Assembly (NCBI GenBank): GCA_964649415.1
Contig: CAZYSK010000010.1
Span: 1-64,000 of the forward strand
Reading direction: 5' to 3'
DNA length: 64,000 nt
From: CAZYSK01 sp964649415
Lineage (GTDB): Bacteria > Chloroflexota > Anaerolineae > B4-G1
Part shown: piece by piece, positions 48,014 to 57,004 of the stretch
Layout: each line of letters starts with the position of its first letter
Numbering within the stretch: position 1 is the stretch's first letter
Notes under the pieces: generated by a model
The model's database searches: none
The model's input: only the letters and a program-made list of their open reading frames with translations
What the model was told of the DNA's origin: nothing
Position numbers and translations under genes: made by a program

Positions 48014-49546
48014 ATGAAAACCGTTGTCATCGGTTCGGGCATGTCAGGCCTCGTCTCGGCAGCTTACCTGGCCCAGGCCGGGCACCAGGTCACTGTCTAC
48101 GAGCAGTTTCCGAACATCGGCGGTGTGACCGCGACGCTGGAAAACGGGGGCTATAGCTGGGACCTAGGCCCCTTGCTGCTGGAGAAATTCGGCCCCGGTG
48201 AACCTGCGCACGACATCCTGCTGGAGTTAGGTGTCGCCAGCCAGGTACAGGTCGTGCGGGAGGATCGCGGTGTCTCCTTCCCCGACTATGCGCTGTGGAA
48301 AGCGGACGAGTACGCCGGACCCTACTGGCGCCGCGAACGGCTCAAGGAGCTCTTTCCCGAGGAATCCGAGGCCCTGGACCGCTACTACGAGTTCTATAAC
48401 CAGATCCTGGACCTGATGGGGCTGGCCCAGCGGGCCGAGGGCATGCAGGGCCTGGGAGCGCTGCCCGTGAAGCTGCGCCTGTGGTGGTCCTTCCGCAAGC
48501 TAAGGGACATGGCCGACTGGTCTGCGGCGCAGGTGATGGATCACTTCTTCCAACGCCAAGAGATCAAAGCGCTGTTCACCGCTATCCTGGCCGACTTCGT
48601 CGTATTGCCCAGCGAGTTCCCCGGACTAGGCATCCCGGCTACCCACGTAGAGACGGCGTTTGACAAGCGTATTCCGCTCCAGGCCGGCGATCAGCGACCG
48701 CGGCCTGGGTACTGGTATGTCATAGGCGGAGTAGGTGAGGTGGTGAAGGCGTTGGCCCGCTCCATCAAGGTCCACGGTGGCCAAATCCGCGAGAGCACAC
48801 CGGTGGAAAAGATCCAGGTTGAGCAGGGACAAGTCACGGGCGTGCAGTTGGCCGGCGGGCAGATCGAGCCGGCGGACTTGGTCATCGCCAGTGGCGGGGC
48901 TAGAGAGATCCTGTATGGGCTGCTGGGTCAAGAGCACTTGACTGCCGAGTACGTAGATGGCATTGAGGCGCTGACACCGATGGAATCGGTGCTTATGGTG
49001 CACCTCGGTGTGGACATGGACCCCGGTGCGTACCAGCCCGCGGCGCTGTGCTACTACTATGGCACCTATGATATTGAAGAAGGCGTACATCGCTGTCGCA
49101 GTGGGGACTATCACGAGGGCAAGGATGGCTTCCTCGTTTACGTGCCCTCGATGCATTCGCCGGCTATGGCACCGCCCGGTCATCACGCGGTGACTATCTA
49201 TACCATTGCCCCGAACGTGCTGTCTGAGGGCACCTGGGAGGAACGGCGGGAGGAACTTGGCGAGAAGCTTGTGATGGAAGCCGAGCGATTCATTCCCGGC
49301 CTGCGAGCTCACACCCAGGTCGCCCTAACTCTCACTCCGGATGACTTCCAGAGGCGAACACACCTGAAACATCACGCCTTTGGCGGCATCGCGCCGGTGA
49401 TGGGCGTGCCCAATCCCGCGCACCGGACACCGGTCAAGGGGCTGTGGTTCGTTGGCGCCCAGAGCGAAAGCGGCGGCGGCGTGGCTGGGGTGATGATCGG
49501 CGCCCGCAAGGTCGCCCACCAGATACTCAGAGAGGAAAGATCGTGA
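48014..49546 (+). CDS. FAD-dependent oxidoreductase of the phytoene desaturase/isomerase type
   Basis: The 510-residue flavoprotein starts with an ADP-binding motif (V-I-G-S-G-M-S-G-L-V-S-A), continues with the Y-E-Q-F-P-N-I-G-G-V substrate-side motif, and ends with W-F-V-G-A-Q-S-E-S-G-G-G-V-A-G-V, the C-terminal FAD contact of CrtI/CrtISO-like enzymes. No carotenoid genes lie nearby. CrtI-like proteins also act on lipids and other long-chain substrates, so the substrate is open. AGGAGGACGG precedes the ATG. The 178 bases after it hold no gene; only a short GTGCC/GGCAC hairpin (49561-49578) is visible. Confidence 0.85.
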   Translation: MKTVVIGSGMSGLVSAAYLAQAGHQVTVYEQFPNIGGVTATLENGGYSWDLGPLLLEKFGPGEPAHDILLELGVASQVQVVREDRGVSFPDYALWKADEYAGPYWRRERLKELFPEESEALDRYYEFYNQILDLMGLAQRAEGMQGLGALPVKLRLWWSFRKLRDMADWSAAQVMDHFFQRQEIKALFTAILADFVVLPSEFPGLGIPATHVETAFDKRIPLQAGDQRPRPGYWYVIGGVGEVVKALARSIKVHGGQIRESTPVEKIQVEQGQVTGVQLAGGQIEPADLVIASGGAREILYGLLGQEHLTAEYVDGIEALTPMESVLMVHLGVDMDPGAYQPAALCYYYGTYDIEEGVHRCRSGDYHEGKDGFLVYVPSMHSPAMAPPGHHAVTIYTIAPNVLSEGTWEERREELGEKLVMEAERFIPGLRAHTQVALTLTPDDFQRRTHLKHHAFGGIAPVMGVPNPAHRTPVKGLWFVGAQSESGGGVAGVMIGARKVAHQILREERS

Positions 49547-49709
49547 AGGTAACTATCATTGTGCCATCTCCAAGGCACTGATATTCAGGTCACTCGTCAT
49601 CCGATCCGACATCGTCCAGCCAGCGATAGCCACGCAGATGCATCAGGATTCTCGTCCCCTCCGCGATACGCCCACACGCCTGAACAATGCCGATTGTCAC
49701 AGATAATGG

Positions 49710-49715
49710 TATAAT
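49710..49715 (+). promoter_or_regulatory. TATAAT -10 element, probably leaderless
   Basis: A perfect TATAAT lies 9 bases before the ATG at 49725, the same distance as at 3022/3037. No good -35 is found at 15-19 bases (TTGTCA at 49694 is only 10 bases away). Confidence 0.5.
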
Positions 49716-49724
49716 GTGCCTACG

Positions 49725-50093
49725 ATGGACCGTCACACCTTCGAGCGTCTCGTGGCCGGGGCACTGAACGATCTTCCCGAGGCATTTCGGGAAAAACTGC
49801 GCAACGTCCAGGTCGTGGCCGAGGATTGGCCAGACAGGGAGACAATGCGGCTGGCCGGGGTAAGCCATCCGGCGGCACTTCTCGGCTTCTATCACGGCGT
49901 CCCACAGACGAGACGCGATCACATGTACGGCCTGGTTCTGCCGGACAAGATCAGCATCTATCAGGGCCCGATCGAGCTGCGGTGCCACACCGCGGAACAA
50001 GTAGGGGCGACGATTCAGAGAGTCCTGCGCCACGAGATCGCCCATCACTTCGGCATCAGCGACGCACGACTGCGGGAGATAGGCGCATACTGA
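49725..50093 (+). CDS. Small zincin-like metallopeptidase
   Basis: A 122-residue protein with the zinc motif H-E-I-A-H-H (H103, E104, H107) followed by F-G-I-S-D, matching the minimal gluzincin-like family (MpuP/PF06262 type, formerly DUF1025). A conserved G-F-Y-H-G-V segment and the D-K-I-S-I-Y-Q-G-P-I strand are also typical. Substrates of this family are not established. The ATG at 49725 is favoured because the -10 is 9 bases before it; a GTG at 49716 is also in frame. Confidence 0.88.
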   Translation: MDRHTFERLVAGALNDLPEAFREKLRNVQVVAEDWPDRETMRLAGVSHPAALLGFYHGVPQTRRDHMYGLVLPDKISIYQGPIELRCHTAEQVGATIQRVLRHEIAHHFGISDARLREIGAY

Positions 50094-50095
50094 CA

Positions 50096-50124
50096 TTGTC
50101 GCTTATGCACTCCAATAGTATAAT
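50096..50124 (+). promoter_or_regulatory. Sigma70-type promoter of the AAA ATPase gene
   Basis: TTGTCG at 50096-50101 and a perfect TATAAT at 50119-50124 are 17 bases apart. The leader to the ATG at 50242 is about 110 bases and contains a palindromic repeat at 50181. Confidence 0.6.
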
Positions 50125-50180
50125 ACACGCGTCCACGATTCACGTCGTGACATTCGCCCTATGCCCCATCGATGAGTACA

Positions 50181-50211
50181 CGGACGCAGACGTCGCGGAC
50201 GTCTACGTCCG
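50181..50211. repeat. CGGACGC / GTCCGCG element, copy 3
   Basis: CGGACGCAGACGT and ACGTCTACGTCCG flank a CGCGG centre, giving an imperfect palindrome in the untranslated leader of the AAA ATPase gene. It shares CGGACGCA and CGCGGACGT words with the elements at 22091 and 32957. Confidence 0.5.
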
Positions 50212-50241
50212 CACACATAGCACACAGAAAAGGGAGAGAGT

Positions 50242-51537
50242 ATGAGCCAGCGTGCGCCGACAACACCGGCTTCCACTTCGTTTGTCCCACCGATGCCGAA
50301 ATCCGTTAGAGAAACAGGACTGTCGCTCGGATTCCTGACCGACCTGGCTCTCAAGGTCATGTATCTCGAAGGCAACATCTCAGGCCACGAACTGACGGAG
50401 CGCATCAAGCTCCCCTATGCAGGCGTGGTGGATCAGGTGCTGGACTTCCTCAAGCGAGAGCAGTTGTGCGAGGTGAAAGGCGCAGGCGGTTTTGCCGAAG
50501 CGGCCTATCAGTACGCCATATCACAGAAGGGGCGCGCCATGGCCCGCGAAGCTCTCAACCGCAGCCAGTACGCCGGCCCGGCTCCGGTCACACTGAAGGC
50601 CTACACCGAGGTGACGCACCGCCAGCCACTGGGCACAGTCGTCATCCACCAGCGTACCATGCGCCAGGCGTTGTCCCATCTGGTCATCAACGAGGCCACC
50701 TTCTCTCAGTTGGGGCCGGCGGTCAACTCAGGCCGCTCTGTGTTCCTCTTCGGCCACCCTGGCAACGGCAAGACGGCCATCGCGGAGAGCGTGGGAAACA
50801 TGATCCTGGGCGATGCAATCTACATCCCCTACGCGCTGGAGGTGGGCGGGCAGGTGATCGGGCTATTCGACAGCGTCAATCACGTCCGCGCCGACGCGCC
50901 GCCATCCAAGCGGCGGGCACACGATCCACGCTGGGTGTACATCCGGCGCCCTGTCATCATCACCGGGGGCGAACTGACGCTGGAGTCGCTTGACCTGGTG
51001 TACGATGAGTCGAACAAGTACTACGAGGCTCCCTTTCAGATGAAGGCCAACGGAGGCATGCTGCTGATTGACGACTTCGGTCGCCAGTTGGCCCGCCCCC
51101 GCGACCTGCTGAACCGCTGGATTGTGCCCCTGGAGAAGCGCGTAGACTACCTGACCCTTCACACGGGCCGCAAGATCGAGGTCCCCTTCGACGTCCTGAT
51201 CGTCTTCTCCACCAACCTGGCCCCACGCGATCTGGTGGACGAAGCCTTCCTGCGCCGCATTCGTCACAAGATCGAGATCAGAGACCCATCCTGGGAGGAG
51301 TACCGCGAGATCTTCCACAGGGTTTGCGAATCCAAGGGTGTCCCCTATGACGACCGTGGGCTAGCCTACTTGATCCAGGAGCACTACCTCAAACACAATA
51401 AACCGCCCAGGGCGTGCCATCCACGCGACATCGTGGATCAGTTGGTGGACATCGCCCGCTATCTGAACGTCCCCCCGGTGTTGAGTAAGGACCTGATTGA
51501 CCGCGCCAGCGAGGCCTACTTCGTTGATCTCCAATAG
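50242..51537 (+). CDS. AAA+ ATPase with N-terminal winged-helix-like region
   Basis: The 431-residue protein has a helical N-terminus (about 20-110) resembling a winged helix, then an AAA+ core: Walker A F-G-H-P-G-N-G-K-T near 170, Walker B G-M-L-L-I-D-D-F-G near 275, sensor 1 in I-V-F-S-T-N-L and an arginine finger in D-E-A-F-L-R-R-I. The C-terminal lid has P-R-A-C-H-P-R-D-I. It resembles MoxR/chaperone-like single ATPases found in Chloroflexota and near pilus genes, but no partner is encoded here, so I give no function. Confidence 0.82.
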   Translation: MSQRAPTTPASTSFVPPMPKSVRETGLSLGFLTDLALKVMYLEGNISGHELTERIKLPYAGVVDQVLDFLKREQLCEVKGAGGFAEAAYQYAISQKGRAMAREALNRSQYAGPAPVTLKAYTEVTHRQPLGTVVIHQRTMRQALSHLVINEATFSQLGPAVNSGRSVFLFGHPGNGKTAIAESVGNMILGDAIYIPYALEVGGQVIGLFDSVNHVRADAPPSKRRAHDPRWVYIRRPVIITGGELTLESLDLVYDESNKYYEAPFQMKANGGMLLIDDFGRQLARPRDLLNRWIVPLEKRVDYLTLHTGRKIEVPFDVLIVFSTNLAPRDLVDEAFLRRIRHKIEIRDPSWEEYREIFHRVCESKGVPYDDRGLAYLIQEHYLKHNKPPRACHPRDIVDQLVDIARYLNVPPVLSKDLIDRASEAYFVDLQ

Positions 51538-52273
51538 AACCCGCCCGCTCAACATCGCCCACCGTGGGGCCAGTGCCGCCGCGCCGCCCAACACCCTGGC
51601 TGCTTTCCGCCGAGCCGCCGAACTGGGGGCCGATGGGGTCGAACTGGACGTGCACCTCTCAGCCGATGGCGTGCCTGTGGTGATCCACGACTTCACGGTG
51701 GACGCCACCACTGACGGCACAGGCCCGGTAGCCGGTCTGACACTGGCACAGCTCAAGCAGCTCGACGCTGGCTCCACCTTCGATCCAGCCTTCGCCGGCG
51801 AGCGCATTCCCACGCTGGAGGAAGTCCTGGAAATGGAGGAGCGCTTGTTCATCAACGTCGAGCTGAAAGCCACCGGCCTGCGCGATAGCGGCCTGGAGCG
51901 GGCCGTCACCGCCCTCATCAAGCGGTGCGGCGCGCGCGATCGCGTGCTATTCTCATCTTTCAACCCGTTCTCGCTGCGGCGGGCGAGGAAACTTGCCCCC
52001 CACATCCCTGCGGGTCTCCTCTACGCGCCCGACCTCCCGCTGCCCCTGCGCCGCGCCTGGCTGGCTCCCCTTGCCCCCCACGAGGCTCGTCACCCGGAGC
52101 ACACGATGGTGGACGCGCGCTACATGGCCTGGGCACGAAGGCGCGGCTATCGAGTGAACACCTGGACGGTGGACGACCCGGAGGAGATGCGCCGCCTCAT
52201 CCGGTTGGGCGTGGACGGGATCATCACCAACGTGCCGGACGTCCTGCACGACGTCCTCGACGCGTGCCCCTGA
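51497..52273 (+). CDS. Glycerophosphodiester phosphodiesterase
   Basis: The 258-residue protein has the GDPD catalytic pattern: I-A-H-R-G-A-S near residue 20, E-L-D-V-H near 49, and V-V-I-H-D-F-T-V-D near 60, with E in F-I-N-V-E-L-K and W in V-N-T-W-T-V-D. It hydrolyses deacylated phospholipids to glycerol 3-phosphate and alcohol. It is cytoplasmic (no signal). The frame opens at TTG 51497, overlapping the ATPase gene by 41 bases with AAGGA upstream; a TTG at 51524 is an equally possible start and leaves a 14-base overlap. Confidence 0.9.
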   Translation: MTAPARPTSLISNRTRPLNIAHRGASAAAPPNTLAAFRRAAELGADGVELDVHLSADGVPVVIHDFTVDATTDGTGPVAGLTLAQLKQLDAGSTFDPAFAGERIPTLEEVLEMEERLFINVELKATGLRDSGLERAVTALIKRCGARDRVLFSSFNPFSLRRARKLAPHIPAGLLYAPDLPLPLRRAWLAPLAPHEARHPEHTMVDARYMAWARRRGYRVNTWTVDDPEEMRRLIRLGVDGIITNVPDVLHDVLDACP

Positions 52274-52290
52274 CCTTCGAAGGTGAGGTG

Positions 52291-53529
52291 ATGTCCACAC
52301 CCGCACACCAACACGGTGGCCCCGTCCGAGAGAACTACCATCCACCGGGCTATCCCGTGAGCGCGCTGCACACGGCGTTCATCGTCACCGATCTGACGGG
52401 CAGGATCCATCCCCTGCTGCTCACCCCGGCCTGGCTGGCGTTGGCCGCGGTCGCGTGCTGGCCGTGGGGTGAGCTTCGCGGCGCGGCGGCCGGCCTGGCG
52501 TTGGCATTCACCGTCCTCGACGGGATCGGCCTGACGCTGCTGCCCAAGCTGGAGCGCTCGTTCGGCCCCGTCACTCCACCGCTGCTGGCCTTGGCACTGG
52601 GCCACACGGCCATCGTCTTCGCTCTGGGCCTGATCTGGCCAACCTCGCACGCTTCGCCGGGTGTGTCCGCTGCGGCCTGGTCTGGACTGGTCATGAGCGG
52701 CGCGCTGAACCTCGCAGTCTCCGCCGCCTTCCTCTACGCCACGTGGGTGGAACCCTTCCGCATCGGAGTCACGCAGGCCCAACTACATTCGCCCAAGCTC
52801 AACGGCCCGACCCCGCTGCGCCTGCTCCAACTGTCCGATCTACACGTCGAGCGTGTCACGCCCCGCGAGCGGACGCTGCTCCGCCTGGTCGAGGACCTGG
52901 CTCCCGACGTCATCGTCATCACCGGCGACTACCTCAATCTGTCCTACGTCCACGACCCGCAAGCCCAGGCAGACGCCCACGATCTGCTGGCACGTCTGTG
53001 CGAGATCGCCCGTGGCCCCATCTACGCCATCACCGGCAGCCCGCCGGTGGACTTCCACAACGTGGTGCCGGCCATCTTCAGGGACCTGCCCATCACGTGG
53101 CTGATGGACGCCATCGAGGAAGTCCACATCAACGGCCACACCGTGCGTCTGGTCGGGGTGCGTTGCACGCGCGAGCGCAGCCGGGACGTCCCCCGTCTCC
53201 GTGGTCTGTTGGACGGAAGCAGCGAGCACCCATTCACCCTGCTGCTCTACCACTCGCCCGACCTGATGCCGGAAGCGGTGGAACTGGGCGTGGACTTGTA
53301 CCTCTGCGGCCACACCCACGGGGGGCAGATCCGCCTGCCGTTCTTCGGCGCGATCATCACCAGCTCCGACTTCTGGAAGCGCTACGAGATGGGACGCTAC
53401 GAGGAGGGAAAAACGACCCTCTACGTGAGCCGGGGGTTGGGCATGGAGGGATTCGGCGCCCCGCGCGCCCGTTTCCTCGCCCCGCCTGAGATCGTCATGT
53501 GGACACTTTCAGGGCAAGCCACAACCTGA
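52291..53529 (+). CDS. Membrane-anchored metallophosphoesterase
   Basis: The 412-residue protein has four or five membrane helices in the first 160 residues, then a calcineurin-type phosphoesterase: L-S-D-L-H-V near 185 (D-x-H), G-D-Y near 220 (the usual G-D-x-x-D form is altered), an I-T-G-S-P-P-V-D-F-H where most relatives have G-N-H-D/E, and C-G-H-T-H-G-G-Q near 340. Such proteins often act on lipid head groups (YkuE/LpxH-like). The G-N-H to G-S-P change removes a conserved metal/phosphate residue and may alter activity. It follows the phosphodiesterase by 17 bases, and the pair suggests phospholipid turnover. Confidence 0.87.
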   Translation: MSTPAHQHGGPVRENYHPPGYPVSALHTAFIVTDLTGRIHPLLLTPAWLALAAVACWPWGELRGAAAGLALAFTVLDGIGLTLLPKLERSFGPVTPPLLALALGHTAIVFALGLIWPTSHASPGVSAAAWSGLVMSGALNLAVSAAFLYATWVEPFRIGVTQAQLHSPKLNGPTPLRLLQLSDLHVERVTPRERTLLRLVEDLAPDVIVITGDYLNLSYVHDPQAQADAHDLLARLCEIARGPIYAITGSPPVDFHNVVPAIFRDLPITWLMDAIEEVHINGHTVRLVGVRCTRERSRDVPRLRGLLDGSSEHPFTLLLYHSPDLMPEAVELGVDLYLCGHTHGGQIRLPFFGAIITSSDFWKRYEMGRYEEGKTTLYVSRGLGMEGFGAPRARFLAPPEIVMWTLSGQATT

Positions 53530-53546
53530 GCCCTATTTTCGCCCTT

Positions 53547-53575
53547 GTTACAAACGTAAGCCCACAGGCCGTCCA
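53547..53575. repeat. 29-base direct repeat, copy 1
   Basis: Bases 53547-53575 match 54749-54777 at 27 of 29 positions. The repeat begins GTTAC and contains AACGTAAGCCCACAGGCC. The pair brackets the lipoprotein segment. Confidence 0.8.
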
Positions 53576-53869
53576 TTGGCCGTCGCAAGAGCCACCACAT
53601 ACACTTCTTCAACAACGGCATGGGCAACGACCATCCCGACGACAACCTCTCCGCCAGTTCCTGCTACTGGTAGCGAGGTCCTGAACGGCCCCTTCCCAAT
53701 AGCGTACTATACACCGGATGGGCAGCACGCGATCGAGGGACCGGACACTTATCACCGGGCGCATGATGCGGCCTGCCAGGTATTGGATGGGACGAGCGGT
53801 GGCAAGCCGGTTCTCCTGGGTGGGCCAATCAAACTCCAACTCCCCCTGGTGCCAGGTACCAGGCCGTGA
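53576..53869 (+). other. Degenerate open frame in a gene-poor stretch
   Basis: Between the phosphoesterase stop and the lipoprotein (53530-53955) the longest frame is low-complexity at the start (threonine, alanine and proline) and has no ribosome site. The later part contains G-P-F-P-I-A-Y-Y-T-P-D-G, which looks like real but truncated protein sequence. I read this as gene debris; no product is supported. Confidence 0.3.
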
Positions 53870-53955
53870 GGGCCTGGTGCATAGCAGCTTGACAGGAATG
53901 GGAGATGGGTAGCACAGTCGTGCCATTCGCTGTTCGTTCATAGGGAGGATAGACG

Positions 53956-54459
53956 ATGAACAAGGAATGGATTGTTTGGTTGCTCCTGGCGCTGCTCCTG
54001 ATAGCGGGAATGGCAACAGGCTGCCGGTCTGCCGAGCCGAAGGAGAATTGTGCAGGTGGTATCACTGCCGATGGAGAGCAAGAATTCCAACTCTGCGCCG
54101 ACAAAGCCGAGTATCAATATGGTGAGACTGTGCATATCCGCTTCACTATCACTAATCTCTCTGAGCAACCTCTGGAGTACAATGGCGGCAGTGAGGCAGT
54201 GATGGACATCTGCGAACGCGATGTATGCCAGTCCGACGAGCAGGAGCTCACGCCGGAGTTGACGCGGTTGGTACTGGAACCAGGTGAATCTCACACGATC
54301 GAATGGACCTGGCCACCCTCTAAGGCGTACTTGGACGAGTGGTTAGGAAAAGCACCATATGGATGGCTGCCGGTCCTTTTTAGCGGAACACATATGCACG
54401 CGCCTGGCACCAGGTCGGGTGCAGTCACAATAGAGATACAATATCACCGGGACATCTAG
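53956..54459 (+). CDS. Lipoprotein with BsuPI-like beta-sandwich domain
   Basis: The 167-residue precursor has a lipoprotein signal (helix 6-20, lipobox A-T-G-C, Cys23). The mature part reads Y-G-E-T-V-H-I-R-F-T-I-T-N then, after a cysteine-containing loop, V-L-E-P-G-E-S-H-T-I-E-W-T-W, the strand pattern of the BsuPI-type proteinase inhibitor domain. Four cysteines in the mature domain could form two disulfides. The function of such secreted domains in bacteria is mostly unknown. AGGGAGG precedes the ATG. Base composition is lower in GC than the neighbours, which may indicate transfer. Confidence 0.82.
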   Translation: MNKEWIVWLLLALLLIAGMATGCRSAEPKENCAGGITADGEQEFQLCADKAEYQYGETVHIRFTITNLSEQPLEYNGGSEAVMDICERDVCQSDEQELTPELTRLVLEPGESHTIEWTWPPSKAYLDEWLGKAPYGWLPVLFSGTHMHAPGTRSGAVTIEIQYHRDI

Positions 54460-54867
54460 ATGTTGCGCTTGGCGTATCACCGTAAACGCTGGTTGATCGT
54501 CTCAGGAGCTTTGCTGGTCCTGACCCTCTTGGCTGCCGTTTTCCTCCTGCCCCGCCCCTCTGCTCCTCCGCCCTCCATCGCCTGGTCCGACTTGCCCACC
54601 GTGACGCCTCCCGGTCCCGGCGAGCCGACCGTCCCGCCGGAGGCCCAGGGGATGCGGGCCGCGCCGACGGCCACGCCCGGTGAGCCGCCACCACCACCTC
54701 CCATACCAACCTCGATTTGCGCCTGTGGCGAGAATGGTGTACACTCTCGTTACGAACGTAAGCCCACAGGCCATCCAACTAACCGCGTTCGGTCTTGTGT
54801 TCCGCCAACAACACCTCCGCAACTCTCGCGGTGTGTTGGCCTGCTGCTCGAATCCAGTACGAACTAA
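54460..54867 (+). CDS. Short membrane-anchored proline-rich protein, 3' end altered by repeat
   Basis: The frame starts directly after the lipoprotein stop. It encodes a basic N-terminus, one membrane helix (about 11-30), then a proline-rich external linker to residue 86. From residue 97 the frame runs into the 29-base repeat, and the remaining 35 residues look non-native (C-A-C-G-E-N onwards). A longer exported protein has probably been truncated by the repeat. Expression is uncertain. Confidence 0.45.
   Translation: MLRLAYHRKRWLIVSGALLVLTLLAAVFLLPRPSAPPPSIAWSDLPTVTPPGPGEPTVPPEAQGMRAAPTATPGEPPPPPPIPTSICACGENGVHSRYERKPTGHPTNRVRSCVPPTTPPQLSRCVGLLLESSTN
54749..54777. repeat. 29-base direct repeat, copy 2
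   Basis: Second copy of the unit at 53547, same orientation, two differences. It lies inside the 3' part of the proline-rich ORF. Confidence 0.8.
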
Positions 54868-54955
54868 TCCTGACATATCAGTACCTACGGTGCTGCACCG
54901 TACCTCACCAGGCAACAACACTCAAAACAACACTCAAGAGGGGGACTATCTGTCT

Positions 54956-56962
54956 ATGCAAGGCTTTCGTAAGCAGAAAAGGGCTCTCGTCTGGGAGCAA
55001 AATCACGAAACAGTCCGGGTCGAGCCCTGGGGCCAGGATAGCCTCCGGGTGCGCGCCACAGTCGAAGCGGAGATACTCGACGATCTGCCCGGCGCGCTGC
55101 TCGATCCGCCGCCGGCGGAGGCGCAGATCGAGATCGAGCCGGAACGCGCGCTCATCCGCAACGGCCGCTTAGCCGCCGAGATCCGCCCCCAGGCCGATTT
55201 CGGGGGCACTCAGGCGAGCATCCGCTTCCTCCACGCCAACACCGGCGAAGAACTGCTCTCAGAGGCACCCGCATACTTCCCCAAGCCCGAGGCACGCCAG
55301 TTCAAGTCGATCGGCGGCGACCACTACCGAGTCGAGGCACGGTTCAAGGCCCACGATGGCGAGAAGCTCTACGGGCTGGGCCAGCACCAGCATGGGCGGC
55401 TGGATCAGAAGGGGTTGGTGATCGACCTGCTCCAATACAACACCGAAGTCTGCATTCCCTTCTTGCTCTCCAGCCGAGGCTATGGCCTGCTGTGGCACAC
55501 CCCCGCCGTCGGGCGCGTGGAATTGGCCCAGGACGTGACCCGCTGGGTGGCCGAGTCCACGCGGCAGATGGACTACTGGATCACCGCCGGCGACACGCCC
55601 GTGGAGATTATGGCGCGCTACGCCGACGCGACGGGCCACGCGCCACCTTTCCCCGAGTGGGCCGCAGGCTTCTGGCAGTGCAAACTGCGCTACCGCACCC
55701 AGGAGGAACTCCTCGAGGTCGCGCGGGAACACAAGCGCCGCGGCCTGCCCCTCTCCGTGATCGTCTCCGATTTCTTCCACTGGACGGTGCAGGGCGACTG
55801 GCAGTTCGATCCTGAATGCTGGCCCGATCCGACCGGGATGGTGCGCGAGCTGGAGGAGATGGGCGTCAAGTTGATGGTCTCCATCTGGCCCACGGTCAAT
55901 GCCCTCAGCCGGAACTTCACAGAGATGATGCAAAGAGGGCTGCTGGTCCGCACCGAACGGGGTGTCCCGGCCCACAAGCCCTTCCAGGACAACAAGCCCG
56001 AGGGGCTGGGCTACGCGCACTTCTACGACGCCACGAATCCAGAGGCCCGGGACTTCATCTGGGAACAGGTGCGCGCGGGCTATTACCGGCACGGCATCAA
56101 GGTATGGTGGCTCGACGCATGCGAGCCGGAGATCAGCCCGCGAGACCCGGAGAACCTGCGCTTCCACCTGGGCAACGGGCTGGCGATGATGAACATCTAC
56201 CCCCTGCTGCACGCGCGCGCCTTCTACGAGGGGATGCGCGGCGAGGGTGAGGAGGAGGTTATCACGCTCTGCCGTTCGGCGTGGGCCGGGAGCCAACGGT
56301 ACGGCGCGGCTCTGTGGTCCGGCGATGTCCAGTCCACGTTCGAGGCACTGCGGGTCCAGGTCCGCGCCGGGCTCAATGCCGCACTGAGCGGCATCCCATG
56401 GTGGACCACCGACATCGGCGGCTTCTTCAATGGCGACGTCACCACGCCCTATTTCCGCGAGCTGATCGTGCGCTGGTTCCAGTACGGCACCTTCTGCCCG
56501 CTCTTCCGCCTCCACGGCTATCGCCTGCCCATGGCGGAACTGACCGGAACTGGCGGCCCCAACGAGGCGTGGTCGTTCGGGGAAGCGGCCTACGAGATCA
56601 TCAGAGAGCTGCTGTTCCTGCGCGAGCGGCTCCGGCCCTACATCATGGAACAGATGCGCCTGGCGCACGAGAAAGGCATCCCCCCGATGCGCCCGCTCTT
56701 CTTCGACTTCCCCGAGGACACGCGTAGCTGGGACGTGGACGACGCGTTCATGTTTGGACCAGACCTGCTCGTCGCCCCGGTGCTCTACGAGGGCGCTCGC
56801 AGGCGCGAGGTCTACCTGCCTGGCGGGACGACCTGGACCGACGCCTGGACAGACGAGACCTTCGACGGCGGCCAGACGATCACAGCAGATGCGCCGCTGG
56901 AGCTGATTCCGCTCTACCTGCGTGGTGAGGCCAGGTTGCCTATCCGCGCCAAGCACGAGTAG
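54956..56962 (+). CDS. Glycoside hydrolase family 31 (alpha-xylosidase/alpha-glucosidase type)
   Basis: The 668-residue enzyme has an N-terminal beta-sandwich (about 1-240), a TIM barrel and a short C-terminal beta domain. The GH31 nucleophile is D387 in V-W-W-L-D-A-C-E-P-E and the acid/base is D457 in W-S-G-D-V-Q-S. Y-G-L-G-Q-H-Q-H-G near 145 and W-A-A-G-F-W-Q-C near 235 are also family marks. There is no signal peptide, so it acts on imported oligosaccharides. ATG 54956 with AAGAGGGGGA upstream is the start; the frame opens earlier but overlaps the repeat region. It is convergent with the GH39 gene. Confidence 0.92.
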   Translation: MQGFRKQKRALVWEQNHETVRVEPWGQDSLRVRATVEAEILDDLPGALLDPPPAEAQIEIEPERALIRNGRLAAEIRPQADFGGTQASIRFLHANTGEELLSEAPAYFPKPEARQFKSIGGDHYRVEARFKAHDGEKLYGLGQHQHGRLDQKGLVIDLLQYNTEVCIPFLLSSRGYGLLWHTPAVGRVELAQDVTRWVAESTRQMDYWITAGDTPVEIMARYADATGHAPPFPEWAAGFWQCKLRYRTQEELLEVAREHKRRGLPLSVIVSDFFHWTVQGDWQFDPECWPDPTGMVRELEEMGVKLMVSIWPTVNALSRNFTEMMQRGLLVRTERGVPAHKPFQDNKPEGLGYAHFYDATNPEARDFIWEQVRAGYYRHGIKVWWLDACEPEISPRDPENLRFHLGNGLAMMNIYPLLHARAFYEGMRGEGEEEVITLCRSAWAGSQRYGAALWSGDVQSTFEALRVQVRAGLNAALSGIPWWTTDIGGFFNGDVTTPYFRELIVRWFQYGTFCPLFRLHGYRLPMAELTGTGGPNEAWSFGEAAYEIIRELLFLRERLRPYIMEQMRLAHEKGIPPMRPLFFDFPEDTRSWDVDDAFMFGPDLLVAPVLYEGARRREVYLPGGTTWTDAWTDETFDGGQTITADAPLELIPLYLRGEARLPIRAKHE

Positions 56963-57004
56963 GCCGAGCAGAAATGGGGGAGGAAACCGCGAGCTTGTTG
57001 GCTT

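Noticed and set aside
49590..50096. 168-residue minus-strand frame opposite the zincin gene
   Set aside because: The plus strand encodes a recognisable HExxH protein with a promoter; the reverse frame has no family features.
55259..56956. 565-residue minus-strand frame opposite the GH31 gene
   Set aside because: High GC makes long antisense frames common. The plus strand has GH31 catalytic motifs; the antisense protein is low-complexity and rich in Arg, His and Val.
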